Origin: Patellaria atrata CBS 101060
Taxonomy: Eukaryota; Ascomycota; Dothideomycetes; Patellariales; Patellariaceae
NCBI GenBank assembly: GCA_010093705.1
Contig: MU006110.1
Span: 63,654 to 127,653, forward strand
Length of the DNA stretch: 64,000 nt
Direction: 5' to 3'
Shown here one piece after another: positions 48,219 through 61,543 of the stretch (positions are counted from its first letter, which is position 1; every line of letters begins with the position of its first letter). Below the pieces are notes generated by a model that saw only the letters and a program-made list of their open reading frames with translations, was not told the origin of the DNA and made no database searches. The position numbers were made by a program, and so were the translations under genes.

Positions 48219-48552
48219 CTTTAGGGGACTTGTTGAGGAAGAGTGGAGGGTGCGGGATAGGAGGGTTGACCGCGCCTTCGAGCAGGGGCAAGCGCTGCGG
48301 GCGTACCCAATGGAGGTGCAGCGCGCAGTCGAGGCTGAGGTTGCATTTGCGGCTTCAGAGCAAGCGGGGCGGTTGCAGAGGGATATGGAGTTTCGGGATG
48401 ATCTCATTCCGTTCAGTCTTGACCCTGACGATTATGAGTCTGTTGAGCTTCGGACCCCCTTTCCCGTCATCCCATTTGGGGAGCGCAGCACTCAACTTGA
48501 GTACGCGTCCGGCATCATGTACTCGGGCTTCGATCCGTATTACACCGAGTGA
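48219..48552 (+). CDS. Possible alternative 3' exon of NOT2 (C-terminal extension)
   Basis: An open stretch of 111 codons reads FRGLVEEEWRVRDRRVDRAF...RDMEFRDDLIPFSLDP...SGFDPYYTE. It is preceded by a textbook fungal acceptor: ACTAAC branch site at 48199-48204, a T run and GATAG. A GTAGAC donor at 48110, which contains the NOT2 stop, would join it in phase (AT|C). So it may be a NOT2 C-terminal extension made by alternative splicing. Alternatively it is a separate small gene starting at 48178 (MMTFCSILTIF). I do not recognise the sequence; it is charged, probably helical. Confidence 0.45.
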
Positions 48553-49375
48553 GCAGGCAACACATCTCATGCGGAAAGTTATTGCATACAACTGGAGGTC
48601 AAGGTCGCTGAGAAATCTGGTGTCGAGTGGACTGCTGGAAGTGTATGAGACGAGTAGATGAGCAAATTACGCTCTTATCTATCGGGCGTAATATGAAAAC
48701 CTTGACTGCGTGGTCATTTCTCAAGATTCTGTTTGCGTACGTGATAACATGTCCACGGACGGCTTAAGAACCGTTTCTGCCATAACGATTGGTCGTGTAT
48801 AAACGCGGTAAGTCAATATTCGGACTCTTCTGCTCCCAAAGGTCCGTTGGGTGATTGTTGAGAACGAGTTCAGATGCAGGAGTTTGCAATACATAGTGCG
48901 TTGTTAGGTATGTATACGTTGTATTGCATTCTTTTCTACCATAGCTACTTATGTTGATACACAGGATACAATGTGTCTGCCCTGTCTATTAAAACAAAGA
49001 GAATAAAGTCCAAGAGAAACAAAAAGGCATTCCTCTAATGTATCACTTACCTCCTCTTCCACCGTCTCAATTTGGGAATAGTCCCCATTGATTAATCAAT
49101 TCGTCCCAACGAGGCCGAGATATCATCTCTGTAGTCAACAGTGGACATGTGATCAGTCAGCATTTCACATAACAAAACATCACAGTCAAAATCACGGCGA
49201 GGAGGGGCATAGATGCCCTGGCGATCAAGCCTAGTCACCCGCAAGCGGGTAGACTCAGCGACACCTAATGGGGAGTAAACCTTTGCATTTGGCTATATCA
49301 GCCTGTCCTCTATGGACATGGTCCACACCAGCATATTGAAAGAAGCACACATGTCCATATCCACCAACTCGTTAT
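48553..49375. other. Intergenic with a cluster of RNA-like hairpins
   Basis: No protein gene is supported in these 823 bp. It holds the RPS17 3' UTR on its right side and a cluster of three potential hairpins at 49205-49255. Confidence 0.5.
49205..49255. other. Three adjacent hairpins, candidate structured RNA
   Basis: GGGCAT-AG-ATGCCC (49205-49218) and ACCCGC-AA-GCGGGT (49237-49250) are perfect dyads. The second extends with AGTC (49233-49236) and GACT (49252-49255) to a 10-bp stem with one bulge. Between them GGC...GCC (49220-49231) can also pair. The cluster lies about 120 bp beyond the RPS17 stop on its strand. It may be a small RNA gene on either strand, a 3' UTR element or a terminator-like structure. 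No snoRNA boxes were convincing. Confidence 0.35.
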
Positions 49376-50053
49376 CTACTGACCGGGACGACGATCACCG
49401 AAACGACGAGGACGCTCGACGGTCTGCTGTTGTGTGACGGCCACGACATTGACGGGTATGGAATCGAACTGTATCAATATCAGCATCTTTCCAATTATGA
49501 CTAATTGCCTCGGAGGCTCATCAGTTTGAGTCAGGGAGGTGTATCTTACGCCCAAGCTCTTCAACAAGTCCTTGGTCTCCTGGTCCACATCCAACTGTCC
49601 ACTCTCGCTGTTTTGCGTGAAGTCCAAAGCGGAGACCTCTGGAACGTATTGATCCTTGCGTTCACGCTCCTCTTCCTGGAGCTTGAAGGAGATACCGCGG
49701 ACTGGACCACGTTGGATACGTTTCATCAGATGCGTTGTGAAGCCGGCAATCTATTCGTTCGAGGAGGGTATCCATCAGCGATTGTCGGGAAAGTACGGTT
49801 ATTCCTCGAGACATATGGCGATTGTCCGACGGAGAGGGTTGAAATACCTTATTCCTCAACCTCTTGCTCGCAATGATAGCAATCTCGTCGCATAGACGCT
49901 TGTTGGTGTGGAAATCGAGCGTGAGGCGGGGATAATACCGCTCGATCATCACCTTTGCGGACTTCTTAACCGTCTCTATTGAGTGGATTAGCATCGCATA
50001 ATCCGACAGAAATAATTAAAACTGTAATACACACTTGTTCGAACGCGACCCAT
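49376..50053 (-). CDS. RPS17: 40S ribosomal protein S17 (eS17)
   Basis: This cytosolic small-subunit ribosomal protein is short and intron-rich. The first exon is only MGRVRTK; after an intron near 49975-50033 it reads [20 protein letters not shown] and [20 protein letters not shown]. After the second intron the chain continues [40 protein letters not shown] and [20 protein letters not shown]. The last exon gives [20 protein letters not shown] and ends RRPGQ. About 145 residues, normal. Introns after a 7-codon first exon are common in fungal ribosomal genes. Confidence 0.96.
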
Positions 50054-50666
50054 CTTGGCGGTATGTAGTAGATATTGAGGGAGGGGTTAGAAGTTCCGTT
50101 GATTGACAAGTCGCGAATTGAAGGTAAGGTAATGCTGCTGTCGTGGGTTTTAGCGATATTCCATGAGCAGTGTGTGCCAAGACAATTTACCGCAAAAAAG
50201 TTTTAGCGAGGGAAGCGACAGGGGTGGAGACACGAGCCAATTAAAATGTTGATAACCATTTTTGAATAGGTATAAGGACACGCAAAGAAGTCAGTTTGAT
50301 GGTCTGAATATACCATTAAAGCAACTCTTATGAGGTGTCTTACTGGTTCTGTGTGTTCTCCAGATGTAGAGGTAAGAATGAACCAGCACTAAGCACGTCA
50401 GTTCGAGCAGAGGATATTGAGAGCAAGACATGGCAAGTTTGATTGAAAACAGTTATGCATTGATCCTACAGAGAACAATCTCTAGAATCGAACCTGAAAA
50501 CCTCTTATGTAAATCTACTCCTAATCTCAAATGCGTATTTCAAACATACTTGCAAGCCCAGTGCGTATGATCCACTCGAAGAAACTCCGGCTCGTGGCCA
50601 AAGGGTACCCAACAGTATCCCGCCGATACAATCAATAAATCAAAATGCTCTATGAGTCTTCCCGCA
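50054..50666. other. Intergenic, RPS17 promoter
   Basis: The 613 bp hold the promoter of RPS17 and the 3' UTR of the LysM gene. I recognised no gene and no specific element. Confidence 0.5.
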
Positions 50667-52553
50667 CTAATCTCCCTTATCGCTCTTCAAACCTCTCCCC
50701 TTTGCCCTTCCTCTAATGCCTTCTGGGATATCTTTCCGCGCCGTTCCGACAGCATCTGTCCTTCCTCTCCTGTCTTCATCATCCTCGTCACCACCGATCT
50801 CGAACGCGTCGGTCAGTTCAATAAGATCCCCTATGCCACTTCCAGCACCAAGGCCTACGACCGACAGTCCACTCCTCTGCGTGTTACCGGTAGGTTCCAT
50901 AACTTTCGTTGCCTTTGTGGCCATCTTCCGTACCCACCCTTCGATAGCCCCACCAACATTTTCTAGATCAAACCCTACGCCGGCGCCAGTACCAGCTGTA
51001 CTTGACCCAACCTGACCTGCTCCGGAAAGAGTATCGAATTCGGAGAGGTCCCCAAGTCCAGGGGTCCAGGGAGTAAAAACGGTTTGGTTCGGCGGTGGTG
51101 CAACATCGGGTAGATGTTTTGCGAGGAAGTTTTCCACTTTATTGTTCTGTGCAGGGCCGGGAGAGCGTACATTTGCACTCATCGTCCCTACACCTCCGGG
51201 ACCATGAAGGAAGTATGATGGTTGAATTGAAGCCGCAGAAGAGGTACGGCGACGTCCAGGTCTTCTCGCAGGGGAGCTCGTGGCATTTTGGAGTGGAGGA
51301 AGATCGGGAGATGTGGTTATCATAGGCACGTTTGAAGGGTTCGGAGAGACATCCATAGATGCCTTAGGGGTGGCAGACGCATCGGAGAAGGTGCGACTTT
51401 TTCGGCGGGCCGGGGGGAAGAAACCTAAACTCTTGCGTGGGAGACGGGCAATCTCGGTGGGCACTGTGTCATTTGGAAGTAGGACCCAGGAGTCATGTTT
51501 CCAAGGGGGTTCGGAATCTACATTGGAAACGCTTGTAGATGAGGAGGGTGGCCTGGGATTGATGTTGGATTGGGATGTATGTCGACTTGTGGACCAGCCA
51601 TTTGGCATCTGAGGAGTAGACGTAGGGGTCAACTCTTCCAACGAGGTTGACTTATTGTCTTCAAGCAGGAGATCCTCTTCCGCTTCTTTCGGTCCTGGTA
51701 CAGGTTTTCCTTTGATGGCACAAGCATCTACAGGGAGAACTAAAGTTTTCCGGACTTGAGGTGTGTCGTTGGGCCACATTCTGTTCGCTTTCCTCAGAAC
51801 CACGGCCTGGCAATTGTACCTAATTGTAATCCCCGCTACAGTATCCGAACGCTTCACATGGTGTATATAGACAAGGGCATCATCTTCTTCGTGTCCAGTC
51901 GGTGGCACAGATGTCGATATCCTCTCGTCAGAATTTCGTCTCTTAAATCTCCCAACAGCATCAGCGTACATATGCACATTTGCAGCAAGCATATCCTTCC
52001 GTTTGCGTTCCCTGACCAAGGCATCCCTCTCTTCTCGTGATCCCTGCCCGATGTGTTCTTCTGAGCCTGATGGCCCCCATTGGGATGGCAACGCACTCCT
52101 ACTTCCGCTTCGTCCATGGGTAAATTCAAGCGGTCTTGTCTTCCGTCTCCATGATTTGGAGTCTGTGGACGAATGGCCAGTATCAGTTCCTAGTACATTG
52201 GAGGCTAGACCTTGTATTGTAGACCAAGGGTTTCCCCAAAATGTTCCGATGGTATTCTGCGCGGTTTTCCTACCGAATGCTGTTTTAGACCTGCTACTAC
52301 TTGCTTCGCCAGATCGCGGTATCGCTGATGATGAGCCGATACGGGAGGGATGGCTCGAAGGAATTGGAGAGGCATTCCTCGAGATTAAGGGGGATGCGAA
52401 GGGGGACGAGAGGTGCCTGTTGGATTCACTGTTTACACTGAGCTCCCCTTGTTCTTCGAGTCCAGATATCAACCTTCGAGTCCGCGGCCTCAGCGACGAT
52501 GCAGTAGGAGTCGAGCTTGTCCGAGAGCTATGTTGAGAGGTAGTGGGGATCAT
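50667..52553 (-). CDS. Intracellular LysM-domain protein
   Basis: A single-exon 628-residue protein with no signal peptide. It carries one LysM domain at about residues 229-275 (HHVKRSDTVAGITIRYNCQA, VVLRKANRMWPNDTPQ), like eukaryotic LYSMD proteins and unlike secreted LysM effectors. The rest is Ser/Pro-rich and probably disordered. The C-terminal half has a conserved-looking stretch (VENFLAKHLPDVAPPPNQTV, then GAIEGWVRKMATKATKVMEP). The start MIPTTSQHSSRTSSTP is the first in-frame Met. The role is unknown; LysM domains of this class are suspected to act in protein interaction rather than chitin binding. Confidence 0.85.
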   Translation of the reverse strand: MIPTTSQHSSRTSSTPTASSLRPRTRRLISGLEEQGELSVNSESNRHLSSPFASPLISRNASPIPSSHPSRIGSSSAIPRSGEASSSRSKTAFGRKTAQNTIGTFWGNPWSTIQGLASNVLGTDTGHSSTDSKSWRRKTRPLEFTHGRSGSRSALPSQWGPSGSEEHIGQGSREERDALVRERKRKDMLAANVHMYADAVGRFKRRNSDERISTSVPPTGHEEDDALVYIHHVKRSDTVAGITIRYNCQAVVLRKANRMWPNDTPQVRKTLVLPVDACAIKGKPVPGPKEAEEDLLLEDNKSTSLEELTPTSTPQMPNGWSTSRHTSQSNINPRPPSSSTSVSNVDSEPPWKHDSWVLLPNDTVPTEIARLPRKSLGFFPPARRKSRTFSDASATPKASMDVSPNPSNVPMITTSPDLPPLQNATSSPARRPGRRRTSSAASIQPSYFLHGPGGVGTMSANVRSPGPAQNNKVENFLAKHLPDVAPPPNQTVFTPWTPGLGDLSEFDTLSGAGQVGSSTAGTGAGVGFDLENVGGAIEGWVRKMATKATKVMEPTGNTQRSGLSVVGLGAGSGIGDLIELTDAFEIGGDEDDEDRRGRTDAVGTARKDIPEGIRGRAKGRGLKSDKGD

Positions 52554-53139
52554 GGCCGCTGAAGCGCTGGCGGAGGAGACGGTGCTTGAAAGGCATGAAG
52601 CAGCTTTAGTAGATTGTTGCCCGAGTATCTACGCTGGAGCTCGCATTGTCGTTTGTTCTTAGGTTTACTGGGTGAAAGTATTGAAGCCTTAGGGACAGTT
52701 TGTACATGCAGATTGAACGCGCAAGGTGTTGCTACTAGATTCCAAGCGTTGCTCCGATCCGCCAATAGCAACGCTGATCCTGTGACGTGGGGCTTTAGAA
52801 AGGGTCAGTGTTCACTTTACTTTGCTCTTTCTCTTCATTCTTTTTAAGGTATCCATCAAATTATCTTCAGTGTCTACTAAGGTTGATATGTGCTTCAACT
52901 CTCGTCTCACAAAATGCGTCCGAGTCCATTCCGGCCGTGTCGACGCCCCCCACGTCAGGATCAATTAGCAGCTAACGGCTGGTTTGCTCCGAGCGACAGT
53001 TATTTGGCAAGTTACAATATTATTCGATTATAGATATTTCTAAATATACAATCATAGTCCTCACCCATTCATAGATTCGTGTATACTCCATTTTACCGAT
53101 TCATTATTCTTCCTTTAAGGCCCAAAAGACAGTTTGGAT
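52554..53139. other. Intergenic, no gene seen
   Basis: This 586-bp spacer lies between two minus-strand genes. It should hold the promoter of the LysM gene and the 3' UTR of the secreted protein gene. Confidence 0.5.
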
Positions 53140-54027
53140 TTACGTATACTGCCATGCTCCAAAACTTCCCGATGGCCTTCCATGCACCACTGCATTGAAG
53201 CCCCTGCAAGTAGAGGCGAATACTAGTCCTGGTAACTTGGCGAATACTTGCCAACTGGAAGCATCATTCCCATCTGGACAGGCTATCCAACCATCACTCG
53301 GGAGGTAAATGAACGCGCCCTCTTGGTAAGCCGAGACTCCCCATAGGGATCCTGTAGGGTATGAGGCGCTGTGAGCTTGAGTGAAACCTAGCGCGCCGTT
53401 GGGCTCGATATAATACTGTTGTCCGCCCGGAACATAAACGCTCTGTGTAGAGGATTAGCATTCTGCTATGTTTGATGTGAAAAGGACACTGAAGACTTAC
53501 CAAGCCAGAGCCGGCGTAGAGAAGAGTCTCATTGCCAGGAGGGCACACATCCCGCGGTACATTCTCAGGACAGTATGTGCAAGGCCCATGTTGGGTTATC
53601 ACGAAATGACGGCCACAGGCTTCGATGGGCCACCCGTGGAATGGCGCGTTTGGATTCAATGCCTGTACTGTGAATGGGCCTGACTGAGCAGGCAGGATGC
53701 TCAATTGCTTATTGGCACATCTAAGACTCCTATTAACCTCTGACTATAGTTAGGGGAGAGGGTGAAACTCACGAATACATCTTGTCAGAGTAACAAGCAG
53801 ACCCACATCGTTTCGTCGCTATGCCATTAATTTTAGGGCATAAGAAATTCCCATCATAGCAAGTATACTGACCCATATTAGCTCTGCAAAGGGCGAATCC
53901 TACGCGGAGAAGAGTAACTTACTTGTGAAGGAAGATATCGCGCGTCGCCGCAGTTCTGAAGTTCCTCTGCAACACTGAAGCCAGTGAAGGCTAAAGCAGA
54001 TAGAACGGTCAATGTAAAACCCTTCAT
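53140..54027 (-). CDS. Secreted CBM52-type glucan-binding protein
   Basis: A small secreted protein starts MKGFTLTVLSALAFTGFSVA, a clear signal peptide. Next comes a cysteine-rich module: CGDARYLPSQ, then after intron 1 YTCYDGNFLCPKINGIATKR and CGSACYSDKMYSC. This matches the CBM52 module found at the end of fungal endo-1,3-beta-glucanases. The following domain (LSILPAQSGPFTVQALNPNA, PGGQQYYIEPNGALGFTQAH, SGSFGAWQYT) resembles fungal cell-wall IgE-binding/PhiA-like proteins. Introns lie after LPSQ, after MYS and after GSGL. About 230 residues. It probably acts in the cell wall or outside the cell, binding beta-glucan. Confidence 0.8.
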
Positions 54028-55545
54028 GATGATAGATGTCACACAGTCGAGAAAGGTAAAAGATATAGCTTGTTGTTTACCAATTGAACTTGAAGGTGAC
54101 AATGAGGATTATGAGGAAGAAGAGTGAACTTTATACTCTTGATACCACCCATGTTTGCTTTCTTCCTTCTATAAATGCACCTACTAAATAAATACGAATT
54201 ATTGAATTCAGTCATACACTTGTAACCATTGGATTTCCGCTTCAGCCGGGTCTACGCCGCTACAACGCTATAATGGGTATGGTGGGAAGTAAGGTGTAGA
54301 GAGTATTAAGTAACTGGAAGGACACAGTCAGCCGATCATGTTACTGTACATGATAGACTCCCTTTAGACAGGTCGCGCAGTCTTTAGTTTGGGCAATAAA
54401 CATGTATGATCCTACCATGCGACTGGTGCAACGGCTCCCTTGGCTAACAATTGTACAGCTGAAGGTTGCGCCATATGCAACCCTCCCTTGCATTCCTTGT
54501 TGTACGGGATTGACTTGCTGGAAATGTGTGATATGAATCTCGTGTTGTCAATAGTCCAATCTGCAATATACTTGTTTTTTATACGGGAAGCGCCCGGAAG
54601 ATGAGAAGAATGATAATAATAATAATCAGAGAGTGCGGAGAGTTGACATCGATAGTTAGATCTATAGGAGCAGGGAATCAGTGGCGAGAACCTTGCTCAC
54701 TGTGGCTGGGATTATTTCTATTTAAAGATCCCCATGTAAGAGAGTCGGCAAAGTCGGTCGAGATCTATACTAGACGTATTCATGATCTCAAACATAAGGA
54801 TTTTCATGTCCCTATAGTATGTAACTCTCTTCCTAAATAACGTATTCAATGTAGTTTGAGTCGGAACGATGCCGAGTCCAAGACCGTCACAGCCGTAGCC
54901 ATCCTATAAGTTTTAAAGGAATTAGACTCTCTCATTTCTAATGGTTTCTCCAATCATACCGTCCGCTCGGTTTATTTGAATACATGTTCACGTGCCGTTA
55001 CATATGGACCGTATGAAGGGATCCTCACTACATCCTTGAGAAACATAATGACGGCGTACAGCTTCTGACGTAATTCCGTTTCCAGTCCCAGAATTGGTTC
55101 AGGTAAAGAGAACTGTTGAATCTGATAGCTGTACTATGCTCTGCTGTGCGCTTGTTCAGAACTGACCGCCACTTTCTCCTTCCTTTCGCTCTTCATCTTG
55201 TAATGTTCTTTCCTACTCCCGATATCCGCCATACTTTCCTTCCTTTCCGTTGATTCTCTCTATTTCTATCCGATCACCCGAAGCCAAGAAGAACATCATC
55301 CGGCGAGCAAAAGGGAAAAGGAGTGACATAATATTTCTCTTCGTGAATGGAGACCAAATCCGAACGACACGCTGACGGAACATCACCAAATAGTAGACCA
55401 GTGGGATCCGTCAATCCTTGTTACTGCAATATAGAGTATCTTCTCAGCTTTTTTCATGCACAATTTATCTGTTTCCGGCGTGAGTTGTGTCACTACTCAG
55501 CGGGATCTCCAGGGAAAACTCTGAAGGTCTCATACAAGATCACAC
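54028..55545. other. Intergenic, 1.5 kb, no gene seen
   Basis: No supported gene. It contains a short (ATA)n/(AAT)n tract near 54609-54628 and a heptamer TACTGTA at 54342. The left end is the promoter of the secreted protein gene. Confidence 0.5.
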
Positions 55546-58871
<3,326 letters not shown>

Positions 58872-59637
58872 ATTGAAACTATGAACACAACCGATCAAGG
58901 GGGTCTAAGATCAAGTTCCATTAAGCTCACAGTTTGATGATCAGAGATCAGGTTCCTCGAAAAACGATATGACTAAAAGGAAAGTATATATATATATATA
59001 TGAGCGCCTGGAAAAATCATAGTGGTCTAAATAAGGGATCGGTTTCGCTACTGTATCATTTTATTTGGAAACGTAAGGTACTCCGTAGGCTTCAGCTGTT
59101 GATAACTTAATATGTGCCCCCACAGCCCCTGAGATGTGGCGTGGGAGTTTTAGAACTAATGGAAGCGCTCAGCTTCCAGTGCGCACAGGCCAACTTTGCT
59201 CTGCCACTAGACATTCTTAAAACTTCCTAATCCCCAATTCTCTCTCTACAGATTCATCATGAACTATTCTGTGATGGATTTATGAATATCTAACCGAAGG
59301 GAGATAGATCATATCCTATCAAAAGCATCGTCTAACTTTTGGCTCAACGAGTAGTATAACTAGGGTAAACCAGCATAGTACATACTATCATTATCGAAAG
59401 AAATTGGACAAGATCTCGTTGAAGGGGAAGAAAGAGTTAGGGCATGTTTATTGAGAAGATCCTAATGACAGTATCAACCCTGGCGAACGAGAACGGACAC
59501 AAACGAGTGGACTTTGACCCTCCATTGAAAAGAACAACTATTGAGTCAAGACATGCCAGAGTACTACATGAATTCCGAGTTTCGAACAAAACTACCTCCA
59601 GATATCTGACGCGAACCAGCCGCGAACTATATTGCAA
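58872..59637. other. Intergenic, promoter of the chimeric kinase gene
   Basis: The 766 bp hold no supported gene. A (TA)n tract of about 19 bp lies near 58984-59002, about 110 bp upstream of the chimeric gene's start, where a core promoter could lie. A heptamer TACTGTA occurs at 59048. Confidence 0.5.
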
Positions 59638-60226
59638 TCAACTAGAGTACAGAGTAAACACCAAGTCTCCACTTAACTTCCCTGGGTCGCAACCCTGGTT
59701 TGGCTCTCCTGCATAGGTGGGTTGATAATAGGCTTGGTCGGTCCTCACCTCGTTAGGAGGGACATGATATCCTCCACAATGTGCGCTGGGATCCGTGTTT
59801 TCCACCCGGATTCCCCCCTCAAATGCCGGGCAGTTTTGTGGATCTTGCCAGTTAGGTGCACAGTTTATCATGGAGAGGTCGAACCAAAGCCTGCGATCGG
59901 CACCGATGGAGTACTCGAGTTGAAGAGGTTTTTCAATGAGTTGATTTGGAGATTTAGAAACTTTGAGGCATATCCCACCGGTGTTACCGCTTATATCGCT
60001 AGTCACGGGTTCCGAGTATCTTTCTCCTGTTTTCAGGTGATGTGCAGGACTTTTCATCTACGGACCAGAGGTGTACATCGTAGGAGCATTTGTTTACGAC
60101 CACTGTATTCCCGATATTGGCTTCTCGTGGCGTGAGACTATTTCGATGGGTATGGTGACCATGGAGAGGAGCAATACTCATCGAGACTAGGAACGTGAGT
60201 ATATAACAGATTTGATTATAGAGCAT
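59638..60226 (-). pseudogene. BYS1-like secreted protein gene with a frame break
   Basis: BYS1-domain proteins are secreted, thaumatin-like fungal proteins of unclear function (first seen in Blastomyces yeast phase). The start MLYNQICYILTFLVSMSIAP gives a signal peptide, then TPREANIGNTVVVNKCSYDV and HLWSVDEKS. The rest, TGERYSEPVTSDISGNTGGI, KPLQLEYSIGADRRLWFDLS and GKLSGDLVFTLYSS, is in another frame. The two frames overlap near 60045-60065 without room for an intron, so one base seems gained or lost. It could be a true pseudogene or a base error in the assembly. Both parts otherwise look well conserved. Confidence 0.65.
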
Positions 60227-60965
60227 TATAGGTAGAAGAGGTACGTTGGAACTTGATACGTTATGTCGATATATCAACAAGCTTTTCAGTCTTCGGTTTA
60301 CATTCTTTGCAAAGCAAGAGGGCCGAAGCACTTTTATGTCCTTCGATATTCATAAAAGGTAGCCAGAGTCATATTAGCGCAGAACAGCTAGACATCTCCA
60401 CCATGCATGAACCTTTTACTGAAAGGTGATTGATTTAAGAGTCAAGTGTTGATGGTAATGATCAGACATGGCAAATGAAACAAGTATGTTGTCTCTCTTC
60501 TTTCTCTATGCACATAAGTTAGAGATATGCGAATAAAGTACTGACTACATTCACCCACTATGATCCGCTAATTTAATGACCAAATAAGTGGTGAATCTTT
60601 TCTGGAGAGGGAGGTCATCTACTCACCTTAACGTTATATAGCAAGAGAAAGACATCACTAGACAATCAAATTTCTATTTTCATTAAAGTACAACGGTTTC
60701 AAATTGAGATTATTTAAAGAAGTACATCCGCTCAATGGAAACCCTGGTTTAGGAAAATAAACGAAGAACATAAAATTTTCCAACCAGGGACAAACTAGCC
60801 ATAAGGCGATATTCAAGAAATGAGAGTCAAAGAATATATGCAAGAACTGAAGAATCAACACTTCCCCACCAACTACTCATTCTCGGAGCAAACCGTCATA
60901 ACCAACACGCCCCCCAACTCCCCCGGACTACACCTCAAAACCCGCTGTCGCTGTGGCTCGGGGAT
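60227..60965. other. Intergenic between the two BYS1-like genes
   Basis: I see no supported gene in these 739 bp. The left end should be the promoter of the first BYS1-like gene. AT-rich frames near 60658-60861 look random. Confidence 0.5.
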
Positions 60966-61543
60966 TTAATAAACACTCCTCTCACAATTCTCTCCCGCCC
61001 CACAAACCAGCGGAATACAGTGTCCGGCGAGCGGATCATCCGCGGGTTCCTCCTTAACCGCAACCCCGAAATTCACCGGCCGAATCTCCAACCCCTTCTC
61101 ATGTCCCACGCATGCACTCGCATCGCTCCCGTCCACGCAATCCACGAAACTGAGGTCGTAGCTCAGCGTGCCTAAGCCGGCGAACTGGTCGTCAGAGTAA
61201 GAGTATCAAACTGCACGATTTTAGAGGAGTCAGGGAATTTGGAGACTTTGAGCGCGGTGCCGCCGCTACGCAGCCAGCGCAGGAGCTCGTTGTGCGATTC
61301 GCCGGGCGAGAGGGTGTAGAGTTTGGTGTTGTCGTGTTCGATTTCGGGGATGACGGTGTCGTTGGTGCTGTAGGCAACTTTGGAGACGGAGGGGCCGACG
61401 CTGTCGATGCTGCGGACGTAAAGGGGATAAGAGCATTTGTTGAGGAGAGCGGCGGAGGCGAAGTTGTCGTCGCTGGGGGAACGCTTTTCAAGGGGAGTGG
61501 AATGTGCAAAGTGGGAAAGGAAGAGAAAGATGAGTAGGAACAT
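60966..61543 (-). pseudogene. Second BYS1-like secreted protein gene with a frame break
   Basis: The start MFLLIFLFLSHFAHSTPLEK gives a signal peptide followed by a Kex2-like site (EKR|S). Then come NFASAALLNKCSYPLYVRSI, TLSPGESHNELLRWLRSGGT and ALKVSKFPDSSKIVQF, the BYS1 core. Downstream of about 61200 the family continues in another frame: GTLSYDLSFVDCVDGSDASA, CIPLVCGAGENCERSVY, stop. No intron fits, so a single-base frame break is the simplest reading. GC content of the coding part is clearly higher than that of the flanks and of the first copy. The last part carries the cysteines expected for the family, which argues for recent loss or an assembly error. Confidence 0.6.

Noticed and set aside
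61172-61250. A 45-nt GTGCAG...TTAG intron considered as an explanation for the frame change in the second BYS1-like gene
   Set aside because: Joining at these sites leads at once to a stop in the resulting phase, so a frame break fits better.
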